Shown: positions 46,278 to 55,328, numbered from the stretch's first letter. The stretch is 64,000 nt of DNA from CAUZIR01 sp034421295 (GCA_034421295.1 DAOUKM010000021.1:1-64000); one strand, 5' to 3'. Numbers and translations are program-made. Notes: generated by a model from the letters alone, not told the origin.

Positions 46278-46312
46278 GCCAGCATGCTAGGCGATTGGAT
46301 GGTAGTGCTGGC
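46278..46312. promoter_or_regulatory. Inverted repeat GCCAGCA-N21-TGCTGGC in the mcrB/EEP divergent region
   Basis: Exact 7-bp arms between two divergent defence operons. Possible operator; no cognate regulator is identified. Confidence 0.35.
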
Positions 46313-46383
46313 AGCCACGTGAGGCAACGTGATCCATAGGATAGGTACAGTGAGATTCCCACAGGACCATCCGGGAGGATGAA

Positions 46384-47295
46384 TTGGCCGTAAAGGTAGT
46401 GAGTTGGAACATCGCCAAGCGCCAAGAGCCCTGGCGGCAGCTCTTGACGATGGACGCCGACGTCGCCCTGGTGCAGGAGGCGGTCAGCCCATCGTCAGAT
46501 GTGGCCGGCAATGTGGATACAGGCCCCGCAGAACACTGGGACTCACACGTCTGGAACTCGCGCTGGTACGAAGATCGGTACCCGAAACTGTACGACCGCT
46601 GGCCGATGGTGGTGAAGCTATCGGACCGGGTCGAAGTCGAGTGGTTCAAGCAGGTCAGTCCTATAGGTTGGACAGAGTGTGACGAGATTGCCGTGAGCGG
46701 CATCGGGACGATTGCGGCGGCCCGCGTAACGCCCCGCGACGGTTCGATCGCACCGTTCATCGCCGCCTCCATGTACGGCCGCTGGATCGGGTCACATCCA
46801 AGCGTCAAGACTGCGTGGAGCTTTGGCTACGCGGACTCTTCCGTTCACAGGATCATCTCAGACCTGTCGGCCTTCATAGGCCACGAGAATCCGCAGACAC
46901 ATCGCATCCTGGCGGCCGGTGATCTCAACATCGCGCACGGCTATGGCGATGGCGGCGACCCCTCCTACTGGGAGGCACGATACCGGTCCGTTTTCGAGAG
47001 GATGGCCACCATTGGTCTGGAGTTCATTGGGCCGCAGTCACCGAATGGTCGACAGGCGGAGACGCCGGCGACGGGCGAGCCCGTGGACTCGCGGAACGTC
47101 GTCACGTACCACCTCCCCGGCAAGAACCCCGAGACGGCAAGCAACATCCAGCTCGACTACGTCTTCGCCTCCCGCGGCTTTCACGAGGGCGTCACGGTGC
47201 GGGCCATGAATTCGGTCGAGGAGTGGGGCGCGAGCGACCACTGCCGACTACTGATAAAGGTCGCGGACGGACAAACCTCCTCCGTTGACCTCTAA
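46384..47295 (+). CDS. Endonuclease/exonuclease/phosphatase (EEP) family protein
   Basis: 303 residues, ExoIII/DNase I fold. Motifs in order: VVSWNIAKRQ, DVALVQEA, LAAGDLNIAHGYG, LDYVFASRG and the terminal WGASDHC with the catalytic Asp-His. Metal-dependent cleavage of phosphodiesters, possibly AP-site incision. TTG start at 46384 with GGGAGG 6 bp upstream. First gene of a possible cassette with the DUF6884 and glycosylase-like genes; the gap to the next one is 164 bp. Confidence 0.88.
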   Translation: MAVKVVSWNIAKRQEPWRQLLTMDADVALVQEAVSPSSDVAGNVDTGPAEHWDSHVWNSRWYEDRYPKLYDRWPMVVKLSDRVEVEWFKQVSPIGWTECDEIAVSGIGTIAAARVTPRDGSIAPFIAASMYGRWIGSHPSVKTAWSFGYADSSVHRIISDLSAFIGHENPQTHRILAAGDLNIAHGYGDGGDPSYWEARYRSVFERMATIGLEFIGPQSPNGRQAETPATGEPVDSRNVVTYHLPGKNPETASNIQLDYVFASRGFHEGVTVRAMNSVEEWGASDHCRLLIKVADGQTSSVDL

Positions 47296-47459
47296 GGAGA
47301 CATCGGTTCTGCCGCCATCCGCTCAACTGGATGTGGTTGGCGATCAGCCATCAAACTGGACGAAATTACGAACCCTCCCACCTAATTCAGTAATCAACTC
47401 GGCAATGCAAGTTCAGTGTCGGATGGACAGTATTATCACCAGATTCACTGGACTAGGAG

Positions 47460-47996
47460 TTGGCACATTGTGATCATAGGACTCCTTGTCCTATAGAAGC
47501 ACAGAATTGGAGGCGGAAGCTCCCATTGCTACATCATGGCTGCGACTTGGTTGACCTTATCCTCGTCGGGTGCGTCAAGGGTAAGCGCCATCGTGCTGGC
47601 CCAGCCCGAGATGTCTACAGTTCAATACTTTGGCAGTATCGGCGGGCTTATGCGGAACTACACGGCTGCCCCTGGTACGTTCTCAGCGCCAAGCACGGAC
47701 TCCTAGCTCCTAGTACGTGGATCGAGCGATACGATCTTTCGATGTCCGAGCTTTCTGCCGCTGAGCGTCGTAAGTGGTCACTAGAGATTCTGGATGAACT
47801 TGCGGCAGAGGGTCTGTTCCTGAACGGAAAGACTATCGAGGTCCACGCGGGCAAGTCATACGTGGAATACGGCTTGGAGAAGGGTCTTCGCGAGACGGGT
47901 GCGGTCGTTCACCGCCCCTTGGCACATGTGGTCGGACAGGGTCGGCAATATGCCTGGTACCGAAACCATACGGCTTGGTGTCTTGAGGAAGGATGA
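47460..47996 (+). CDS. DUF6884 family protein
   Basis: 178 codons from TTG 47460; the domain starts near residue 30 (DLVDLILVGCVKGKR), so translation may begin later. Recognisable segments: GPARDVYSSILWQYRRAYAE, CPWYVLSAKHGLL and YDLSMSELSAAERRKW. The family often accompanies nucleic-acid modification genes, including TGT-like enzymes, but its function is unknown to me. Ends 12 bp before the HhH-GPD-like gene. Confidence 0.72.
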   Translation: MAHCDHRTPCPIEAQNWRRKLPLLHHGCDLVDLILVGCVKGKRHRAGPARDVYSSILWQYRRAYAELHGCPWYVLSAKHGLLAPSTWIERYDLSMSELSAAERRKWSLEILDELAAEGLFLNGKTIEVHAGKSYVEYGLEKGLRETGAVVHRPLAHVVGQGRQYAWYRNHTAWCLEEG

Positions 47997-48008
47997 GGAC
48001 AATTCGTC

Positions 48009-48893
48009 GTGCGCATACCGGACATTCAACACGCGGCCACGGTCGCCGAAGCAATCGCCAGCGACTTTTATAATGACCGGCTAGACCTGTCCGCCAGGGA
48101 TGTGGCGCCGGGCAACACATGGTCCCAGATGCCCGAGGTTGAATGTGTGATGCGCCTCAGGACTTCCGGTACTACCGACCGGGCCTTGCGTCTGTTCTTG
48201 ACATTCATTGCAGCCATGGACCGCGCGCGGGACGCCACGCGTCTTTGGAATAAGGGGGTCGAGCTATTTCAGTCCTATCCGGAGCTTTTTGAACCCGCTG
48301 AGGTTGCAGCGCTATCGATCTCCACGCTCCGGGAAAGGCTGTCCCATTTCGGAGTTAGCCAACGTCATGGCATTGATTCCTCTGCTTGGAATGTCATTGC
48401 CCATAGTCTTGCCGCAGGGGGAAACCCTGTAAGCCGGGTGGTAGATTCCGGCGTTGGAAGCGCTGAGGAGCTACTAAGCTACCTGCGTTCCAGTTACGGG
48501 GGACAAACCCGGTTTCCACTGCTCAGGGGTCCAAAGATTGGGCCAATGTGGATGCGTATGCTTGTCGCTCCAGGCGGGGCCAAGATAGACGGCATAGACA
48601 TCATCCCTGTCGCGGTGGACGTGCATGTTCGTCGTGCTACGAGAATTCTTGGGGTCTTGGATACCACGAGCATGTCGGAAGGAGAGGCCAGACAAGGGAT
48701 CCAGGACACCTGGCGCGCAGTCTTAGCCACGACGAAAATAGGTGGTGTGCCCGGAATAACCAACACTTGTGCGGCGCTTGACCCGGCTCTGTGGTGGTTC
48801 GGTAAGTATGGTTGCAGCCACTGCGAGAAGGTAGGCCAACTCGTGCCCATCAGTCGGGCGTGTGACCACTGCCAACTTCTTGCTTCGACCTAA
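48009..48893 (+). CDS. HhH-GPD DNA glycosylase-like protein with C-terminal Cys cluster
   Basis: 294 residues. Residues 169-215 fit the helix-hairpin-helix/GPD core: FPLLRGPKIGPMW with Lys176 where bifunctional glycosylases keep theirs, then PVAVDVHVRRATRILG with Asp204 as the catalytic aspartate. C-terminal C269-x2-C272 and C285-x2-C288 resemble the iron-sulfur or zinc clusters at the end of EndoIII-type enzymes. The helix-hairpin-helix glycines are only partly kept, so similarity is remote. GTG start 12 bp after the DUF6884 gene. Confidence 0.6.
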   Translation: MRIPDIQHAATVAEAIASDFYNDRLDLSARDVAPGNTWSQMPEVECVMRLRTSGTTDRALRLFLTFIAAMDRARDATRLWNKGVELFQSYPELFEPAEVAALSISTLRERLSHFGVSQRHGIDSSAWNVIAHSLAAGGNPVSRVVDSGVGSAEELLSYLRSSYGGQTRFPLLRGPKIGPMWMRMLVAPGGAKIDGIDIIPVAVDVHVRRATRILGVLDTTSMSEGEARQGIQDTWRAVLATTKIGGVPGITNTCAALDPALWWFGKYGCSHCEKVGQLVPISRACDHCQLLAST

Positions 48894-48945
48894 CGTGCTC
48901 TCAAATCGTGTTTTGGCCAGAATGACGGCAGGAGGGAAGGAGATT

Positions 48946-49119
48946 GTGATCTACGAGTACAAAGTCCTGGATGGCAAATCTCAGGATGACATCGAGCGCA
49001 AATTGAATGAGCTGGCGAAAGAAGGTTTTCGACTCGCTAGCTTCAACACCAACGTGCCTTTCGGTCGCTCCGGCAAGCCCCATACAGCTGTTATGGAGCG
49101 GGAAACTGGCGCGGCCTAG
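48946..49119 (+). CDS. Small DUF4177-like protein
   Basis: 57 residues: IYEYKVLDGKSQDDIERKLNELAKEGFRLAS ends with a VMER strand, the DUF4177 pattern (YEYKV...LNxxGxxGWxLV). GTG 48946 with AAGGAG just upstream is preferred to ATG 48922. Function of the family unknown. Confidence 0.65.
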   Translation: MIYEYKVLDGKSQDDIERKLNELAKEGFRLASFNTNVPFGRSGKPHTAVMERETGAA

Positions 49120-49440
49120 TCAGATACATGTAGGACTACTATGAGCAGATTAGGGGAGGAAGCTCTGTGTAGTGGAAGTAGCTAGGAGTTCGGGCCTCGC
49201 CGCTCGAAACAAAGACACAGCCTACGCTGCACGGCGGGCTGTCGTCGATGTACGGCCAGCACAGCGTTAGCAAACTGCTCTCCAGACGCCTCCGGGCCGC
49301 ACAGCACTCCACGCTTCACCACAGCGTCTTGCCGCCGTCCGTGCCGGCGCACAGGTCGTTGGCCAGCGACATCAGCCGCACATGGTGAAGGACCACCTCT
49401 ACCCCCGCAATTTCCGTGAACGCGCCTCCGCCATGTGGAT

Positions 49441-49659
49441 GTTCCAAGTGGAACATTTCGGGGGGTTTTTGGAACACAGGCCCCTGATTTGCCGTGTTCC
49501 ATGTGGAACATATGCCGGGGTTTCTGGAACGTCGCTCCGCAGCCGGAACTTAAGAAAGATCGTGAACAAACGGGAGGGCTGCCTGCACGCTGCAGTCCTG
49601 TAGGGCCGCCTTCCGGGTCCGGTCTGAGCCTTCTACCCAAGTACGGGATTCATGTACAC
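49441..49659 (+). repeat. Paired-hairpin module, copy A (about 220 bp)
   Basis: Contains two hairpins, 49441-49475 and 49496-49530, each with arms GTTCCA/TGGAAC around a conserved inner part ending CGGGG and a T-run, then GTCCTGTAGG (49595-49604) and ends in TGTACAC (49653-49659). The same order and total length recur at copies B and C. Here the first arm plus the inner GGAAC also form a parS-like palindrome. Sequence upstream (about 49285-49440) resembles that near 53265-53350. Confidence 0.7.
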
Positions 49660-50091
49660 CCCTCCGGCATGCAAAAGGCCTACCCTTCATCGGTGAACGC
49701 CCCCATAGGGCCGTGGTGATGCATCGCCGGCACGCGAGGCTCGACCTACATCCAGTGGCGGGAGTAGTCTGTCGATGCGCGGTCAGACACCCACTACGGC
49801 CAAGATCGGATCGTAACCCGGGTCCCGGCCTCCTGATCTCCATCTCCCTGCTCCCATTTAGCTCCAAGGCGGCTCCGTCCCTGGCCTGAGGACCGATTCT
49901 TCGACTTCCCCTTTTACAAGTCCGAGTGGAGCCAGCCCATTACCTAAAGTGCTTGCAACGCCGGCTCCGAATTCCCTCTCGTCTGCCTGCTTCATGCCGC
50001 CCCCGGGCCGAAGCTTCCCTTCCTACAACTGGCGCGTGTCCATGTACACGGGTACGGTATCCCTTCCGCTCTCAAACCGCCCAACGTGTGG
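49660..50091. other. Intergenic region with remnant sequence
   Basis: No gene recognised. A second CATGTACACG (50041-50050) preceded by CCTTCCTACAA resembles the 3' end of the paired-hairpin modules, suggesting a truncated extra copy. Confidence 0.4.
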
Positions 50092-50417
50092 TCCAAGCCC
50101 TATTTGCTGGGGGATCTGCGCATCGACTACGCTGAGCGGTAGGTGATCTTGGACGAGCGTCCGGGGTGGAACTCACCTCCACCGAGTACGCGGTAATCCA
50201 CAGTCTCTTGGCCCACGAGGGCATGGTATTGACCCACGACCAGCCGCTGCTGCGGGTCTGGGGCGTGGGCCACACGGGGTACTCGGGGCTGGTCCGCACC
50301 ATCGTGACGAGGCTGCTGGGCAAGCTGGGAGACCGGGTGGGCTGACCCCGCTACATCTTCACCGAGCCTCGCGTCGGCTACAGGATGCCCAAGGGGGAGA
50401 CGAAGGGACAAGTGTAG
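50092..50417 (+). pseudogene. Decayed OmpR/PhoB-type winged-helix response regulator domain
   Basis: Reads KPYLLGDLRIDYAER, stop (TAG 50140), frameshift near 50163, then ELTSTEYAVIHSLLAHEGMVLTHDQ, VWGVGHTGYSGLVRTIVTRLL, an internal TGA at 50343 and PRYIFTEPRVGYRMPKGE. Compared with the family this is the DNA-binding domain with at least one frameshift and two stops; the receiver domain is missing. Confidence 0.85.
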
Positions 50418-50422
50418 ACGCC

Positions 50423-51238
50423 ATGACGATGAACGATCCTCACGTAAAAGCCATCCATTACTTTGTTGAACACGACGACTCGGTCGACTATAGCGGCGTT
50501 ACGCCCTTGGCCTTTGAGGATGACCTGTTTCGCGTCAAAGCGGAAAAGCTGGAAGTGGTCTTTGAGCCGAAGAAGCACTACGCGACCGAGGAGGAGGCAA
50601 AGAACGCGGTTTGCGAGCTCGTCAGGCGGTGGGAGTTCGAGGCGGCCCTCCATGCGCGGTCCAGCGAATTCAGGCTTGTGTATGCGGGAGCCGACGTTAT
50701 CGACCGGAACCCTCCGCCCCCACCGCCCGGGGTTGTGAATTTGGGCCCAGTGACCATCCGGGCCGGGGCGGCGAAGATGGAGGCCAAGTTGACCAAGGTG
50801 GCGGCGAGCTATCCTGCTCATCCCCAAGGCCCAGCTATCGATCCCGATGACCCTGATGCAGCCTTCATGCTGTACCGGCTTGACCTCTATCGTCAGGGAA
50901 GAGAGCCGTTGGCGGGCGTTGCCAACCTCTGCCTCACGGTGCTGGAGTACTCGGCGTTGCAGGCTATTGGAGGCAAAGGGAGTAAACGCAAAGCCGCGGC
51001 CAATCGCTACCGAATTGCAATGAAGGTCCTAAATGGGGTTGCAGTGCTCTCGGCCAACAAAGGTGGTCCTGTTGCTCGCAAGGCCGACGGGCGCAGCGAT
51101 CCATTTACAGAGGAGGAGACGCGCTTTCTCGAGGCGGCGGTAGTCGCATTCGTTCGAAGAGCGGCGGAGAAGGCTGCCGACCCTAACGGCTACTTACCTC
51201 TCATCACGATGGCCGACCTGCCCAAGCCAACAAAGTAG
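50423..51238 (+). CDS. Hypothetical protein
   Basis: 271 residues, no recognised family. N-terminal segment HYFVEHDDSVDYSGVTPLAFEDDLF, a proline run near residue 95 (NPPPPPPG) that may link two domains, and a helical C-terminal half (GVANLCLTVLEYSALQ, FLEAAVVAFVRRAAEKA). No membrane segment. ATG 50423 follows the regulator pseudogene by 5 bp. Confidence 0.65.
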   Translation: MTMNDPHVKAIHYFVEHDDSVDYSGVTPLAFEDDLFRVKAEKLEVVFEPKKHYATEEEAKNAVCELVRRWEFEAALHARSSEFRLVYAGADVIDRNPPPPPPGVVNLGPVTIRAGAAKMEAKLTKVAASYPAHPQGPAIDPDDPDAAFMLYRLDLYRQGREPLAGVANLCLTVLEYSALQAIGGKGSKRKAAANRYRIAMKVLNGVAVLSANKGGPVARKADGRSDPFTEEETRFLEAAVVAFVRRAAEKAADPNGYLPLITMADLPKPTK

Positions 51239-51512
51239 GAGTGGAGTTGGGCCTAGGCCATTTTACTTGGTACGAACAGACTGATGGCACGGTCCTCTTC
51301 CATCTGGATGTTACACACATCCTGCTCAACCTGGGCAATCTCCTCCTCCCCCAAGAGGCGGCCGCCTGAGGGTAGGAGCTTCGGCATCCATGATCCCCTC
51401 TATGAGGACTACCAGCGCCGCGCGAAGGAAATCCACGTCTTCATGTGCTCCTCTTGTATCTTGGATACCGTTTCCAATAGTGACTTCACGGAAGTGGAGT
51501 GGAGTGCAGCAG

Positions 51513-52079
51513 ATGATTCCTCCTAGGAGTTTGACGGAGACCGGCAACTTCAGACCTGAGGTTGCCAGCATTGACGCCGGTGCAACGTCGAATCTCTACC
51601 TCATGTCGAAGGAGTTCCTGCGCCTGTCGAGGGCTGAACTACTGCACGGGGCCGACTTCACACAGAGAGGGATGCTCCGATACGACATTGGCATGTTCTG
51701 TCTTGGTCACGCCCTCGAACTGACGTACAAGACACTGTTGAGGAGGGACAGTATCAAGTATCCCTATGTGCACGATCCCGCTCAGTTACTCGGGCTCATG
51801 AGTATGGAGACCAGGGACGGAGTGGACTCACTCGTTAAGCGGGCAGGCTGGAGCTCAAGCGATGAGTTCCATCAGCATTTGAGAGAGAAGATCAAAGTCG
51901 TGGACAGGAAGTACTTTGAGGGACACAGCGGATTGGACGACTGGACGCATGATCGGACCGGTCACGGCATAGAACATCGCCTCTGGCCTCGGATGCTTAG
52001 CTTATGCGAGCGGTTGCATCAATTTGCTGCATCCTTGATTTGGATAGACCCCTCTCTGCCACCATATGCTGAGGAATGA
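51513..52079 (+). CDS. Hypothetical, possibly HEPN-like helical protein
   Basis: 188 residues from ATG 51513. All-helical appearance: SKEFLRLSRAELLHGADFTQRGMLRYDIGMFCLGHALELTYKTLL, then HDPAQLLGLM and a C-terminal DDWTHDRTGHGIEHRLW in which an R-x-x-H/R-x6-H pattern recalls HEPN RNases. The match is weak. A short frame at 51284-51526 overlaps its start. Confidence 0.5.
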   Translation: MIPPRSLTETGNFRPEVASIDAGATSNLYLMSKEFLRLSRAELLHGADFTQRGMLRYDIGMFCLGHALELTYKTLLRRDSIKYPYVHDPAQLLGLMSMETRDGVDSLVKRAGWSSSDEFHQHLREKIKVVDRKYFEGHSGLDDWTHDRTGHGIEHRLWPRMLSLCERLHQFAASLIWIDPSLPPYAEE

Positions 52080-53640
52080 ACCTCCGGTCTTCCCTGATCC
52101 TCTTGCGACCTCCCTGTCCGCCACAGCTCTATGAGGAAGGATGACCCCAATAGGTGACGGCTGGAACGATCCATACCACAGACCTCCATTACTGCATGTC
52201 GGGCAACCTGGTGAAGCCGCGAGCAACAGACTCGGCGTCTCATTGCGATAAGCGATAGTCCGCCCATCTTTCACTCAGACTGAGCGCCTAGGCCAGCCTA
52301 GCCGGCACCCACGGTCCGGGTCGTGGTTCTACTGTCGGCAGGTGACACACCTAGCCCGCGACGGATGCCTGTCACAGAGAGAGTTGCGGTGGGGGAAGAT
52401 GAGGGGAAGCCGCCGGCAACAAGGATCGGGACTACCCGGTGCCGGAGCGTGCGAAACCAGCGGGCCAGCTCGTAGGCCAGACCGCAGGCATGCGGGACCG
52501 GCCGGTGAGCGGAGCGCGCTCAACCGACGGTGGCGGGGCGATGCTGCGCAGGTGGCGCGGCTATCGCCGGGTGTCCGGTCGGCGAAGGAATGGTGCATCT
52601 CCACCCGCCGGACGGTGCCGGGAGCGAAGGAATGACTCGTCTCCGCCGGACCGGCTATTCCCTCTCGGGCAGGCCGGGAGAGCTCTCGCTCTAGCCGACC
52701 CTTGCGCCCGGGCAACAGGGATCACGCCCCGGGATTTGAGTTAGGGCCAAACCCCGAAAAGGCCTCAAAAGCAACGAATCCAGTATTGCACCGGACCCGC
52801 TGCCGCTGTCAACCAGGAAAGACCGCTTTCGGCACCGCAGGGCAAAGGTGCTAGCGGGCGGCTAGCGATTCGGCGCCTGCACACCCCGCAGGCCTAACGC
52901 CAAGGCACCCGGGCCACCACAAATGGTCTCCATCTGGGCGAGGCGATCGGTTAAACCGACCCGGACCGGACAGGGTGGGGAGACCGCGCCCACGGGTTCA
53001 TGTCTGCGACAGACCGACCACCCGGAAGGTCAAACAACGCTCCCATCATGGCGGCGCCGGCAACCCAATATCAACGCCTTAGGGCCTCCTCAGCCTGGAT
53101 CGGTCGCCCGGGTTCGCTGCGGTTCGCCGAAATCAGCGCCATCGCCCGACGATCAGCTACCTGCGCAGCCGGCGCCGCCACTGGGCCCGAATGCGCTCTC
53201 CCCGGATCCTCTCCAGCGCCATCCTCCGCGATCGGACCTCCGAGCGCCTGTCGTCCTCCTCCACGCCGCCTCCGGGCCGCACGCTGCGAAAGACCTCCTC
53301 AACCCCAGGAAGTTCCATGGGCGCGCCCCTGCAATGCGGTATCGCTGACCTGTCCCTCTCCTCGACCCTCCTTGTGATCATTCCGACTGTGATGCTTGAA
53401 CCCTGCCCCTCCGGAGGCTATCCACTCGCTCCCGCACGACCTCCCGACATGAAGCGTCAACGCCCAATCTGAATCGCCCCACCGTCGCGCCAGTGCAGCT
53501 CGGGGCCGGAACATCGTTCTGTGACCGCCCTGAATCGGTACCTTCGGCTGCAGCCTGAGCACACGGCTGACCTCGCTCCGGTCACGTCGACTGCACCATC
53601 CGATAGGGCCATCAGAGCGGCGAGATTGGGGTCCTGGCTG
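52080..53640. other. Long gene-poor, GC-rich stretch with secondary structure
   Basis: 1.56 kb without convincing coding frames: candidates have no motifs and overlap on both strands. From about 52330 to 52760 many GC-rich inverted repeats occur, suggesting a structured transcript. Also contains GCTAGC-N5-GCTAGC near 52850. Confidence 0.5.
52573..52657 (+). repeat. Tandem hairpins sharing GCGAAGGAATG
   Basis: Two adjacent hairpins carry GCGAAGGAATG (52582-52592 and 52624-52634), each followed by a TCTCC sequence. The first is closed by GTCCGG/CCGGAC (52573-52578 and 52608-52613), the second by GGAG/CTCC. Looks like a duplicated RNA motif. Confidence 0.45.
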
Positions 53641-53651
53641 AATTCCCTTTT

Positions 53652-53690
53652 GGGAACTTGTGGGAACTTTCGACTGGAACGGGGGGTTCC
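53652..53690 (+). repeat. Hairpin related to the paired-hairpin modules (copy D)
   Basis: Arms GGAAC/GTTCC enclose TTGTGGGAACTTTC and end in CGGGGG. Same inner pattern as the hairpins of copies A-C but with swapped arms; only one hairpin and no GTCCTGTAGG follows, so probably a divergent or partial copy. Confidence 0.45.
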
Positions 53691-53699
53691 GAAAACTCG

Positions 53700-54132
53700 T
53701 TCGCCGATCCGAGGCCCACTCCTATTTTGTCCGCCTGTATGCCGCCGCCCGCGGGCAAAAGTAAAAATGGGAATCAAGTTCCCAATCTCTGTACAGCCCC
53801 CCGACAGCGAAAAGGTCCCAAATGGAGGGCCGACGGAAGGGAGGCGACTCCAACGCCGGGTCGGGGAGATAGAGTTCCAGACCCGCCGGCAGAGTCAGCC
53901 CTTGATCCTACGAATCCGTGATGCCCAAAGGCGCTGAGAGATGCCAGCGCACACCCAATCGATACCCGGACCCGTGGAGTTGTTCTCTCATCCGGCGACT
54001 ATCCGTCTGGGCACGGCTGATGACCACAGGGTCGACAGATCAGCAACAGCCGCACTGCCTGCGTGTCCTTCAGCCTCGCCGTAACCTCGATAGTCGGTCA
54101 CACCACCCCGTCTGGTCCCCGCCTGGGGCAAT
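53700..54132. other. Non-coding gap before copy B
   Basis: No gene recognised. GGGAA-TCAAG-TTCCC (53769-53783) is a short hairpin. Open frames here lack domains and ribosome-binding sites. Confidence 0.45.
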
Positions 54133-54352
54133 GTTCCAATGTGTCCCATTTCCCGGGGCTTTTGGAACATCGCACCGAAATAGCCATGTTCCAAACTGTC
54201 ACATTTCCCGGGGTTTCTGGAACATCGCTCTGGAAGCGTTGGGCGACAAAAGTGTTCGCTGTATCAGTCCTGTAGGAGGTCAGGCCGCCCCTGTGGCAAG
54301 GCGCCCGCGACCCGCATACAACCCTTCTTATGCACTCCAAAGTCCTGTACAC
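54133..54352 (+). repeat. Paired-hairpin module, copy B (220 bp)
   Basis: Hairpins 54133-54168 (arms GTTCCAA/TTGGAAC) and 54188-54223 (GTTCCA/TGGAAC), both with inner CATTTCCCGGGG; GTCCTGTAGG at 54267-54276; ends TGTACAC at 54346-54352. Confidence 0.7.
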
Positions 54353-54827
54353 GGGTAGCACACCATTTGCGGGTCTCCAAAGCTGATGCCCCGAAAGGAG
54401 GGTCCTCGCGCGATCCCCCTCTTTGAGACGTTAGCAAGTCCGGCGCAGGCAGCGAGACTCGTGGACAGCCGTAACGAAAGGTCGCGGACATGGAGGAGGC
54501 GAAATGCAGTTGCAAACTCGAAACGGAGCTCTTCCACCCCTCATAAGGAACCGGTCCACGATTTTGACCCCGTCGAAGATCCTCACGAGCAGCAACGCAG
54601 GTCCGTGGCGAGTTACCGATGCCGATGACGCACCACGTTGCCGAATGGCACGTCACGCCGGTCCGACTGCCCGCCGGTCGGCTCACGGCGAAGCCGGGGC
54701 ACACTCGGGGCGTCCCTCCCAGGCAGATCGCGAGCGGAATCATTGACCCACGCGGAATCCGACAAATCTCCTCTCCTGCCCTGTCCACCGCGGTTGGCAG
54801 GGGTGGCCGCGTCCTCCGTAGCCTGGG
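54353..54827. other. Spacer between paired-hairpin copies B and C
   Basis: 475 bp without a recognisable gene. It separates two copies of the module by nearly the length of two further modules but shows no extra copy. Confidence 0.45.
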
Positions 54828-55047
54828 GGTACAAATTGTCACTTTCAGGGGGGTTTTTGTTCAGGGCCTTCAGATCAGCAGGGGTACAAAATGTACTTTT
54901 CGCCGGGGTTTTTGTACCGGGGCTCTGGAATACGACCTGTCACCGAAGTGCTAGCAGGATCTGTCCTGTAGGGTGCCAGCACCGCCTGTACCACGCCGCT
55001 CCCGTCCCGCATGCAGCCTTCTGTCCCAACTGCAAATTCATGTACAC
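54828..55047 (+). repeat. Paired-hairpin module, copy C (220 bp), arms changed
   Basis: Hairpins 54828-54862 (GTACAAA/TTTGTTC, one mismatch) and 54883-54918 (GGTACAAA/TTTGTACC, perfect). The arms differ from copies A and B on both sides while pairing is kept in the second hairpin; inner CGGGG and T-run are conserved. GTCCTGTAGG at 54963-54972; ends TGTACAC at 55041-55047. Confidence 0.7.
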
Positions 55048-55328
55048 GTCTATGACATCACCGAAGGCGGACAAATTCCCGTGCCATGAGAGGAGGGGCG
55101 CACGCTGCCCCACCCTCGGGGCATTACCGGATGTCCCCCGCAACTGCGAGCCTCGAATGCGTCCAGGAGGGCGCCATGCTACGCCAGGAGGAGGCCAACT
55201 ATCTCCACCTGGAATGCGTGGCGGATTCTACAGATCCACACAGTTCCCCGCCGATCGGGCGCAGGTGTGGTCCGCGGTTCCAAGAAGGGGGGTTCACCCA
55301 TGAACTCCCTTACGAGGGCTTACCTGGA

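Noticed and set aside
47285..47473. 62-codon frame between the EEP nuclease and DUF6884 genes
   Set aside because: No motif, overlaps the end of the EEP gene, no ribosome-binding site.
51284..51526. 80-codon frame before the HEPN-like gene
   Set aside because: The first half is a shadow of another short frame and there is no recognisable family; it could be a remnant but evidence is insufficient.
52320..52760. Group II intron, RNase P RNA or SRP RNA
   Set aside because: Searched by eye for domain V, RNase P P4 and SRP loop signatures; none fits.
53918..55303. Several 140-220-codon frames on both strands across modules B and C
   Set aside because: They translate the repeated hairpins (peptides such as MFQTVTFPGVSGT) and lack domains; repeats of non-coding sequence explain them.
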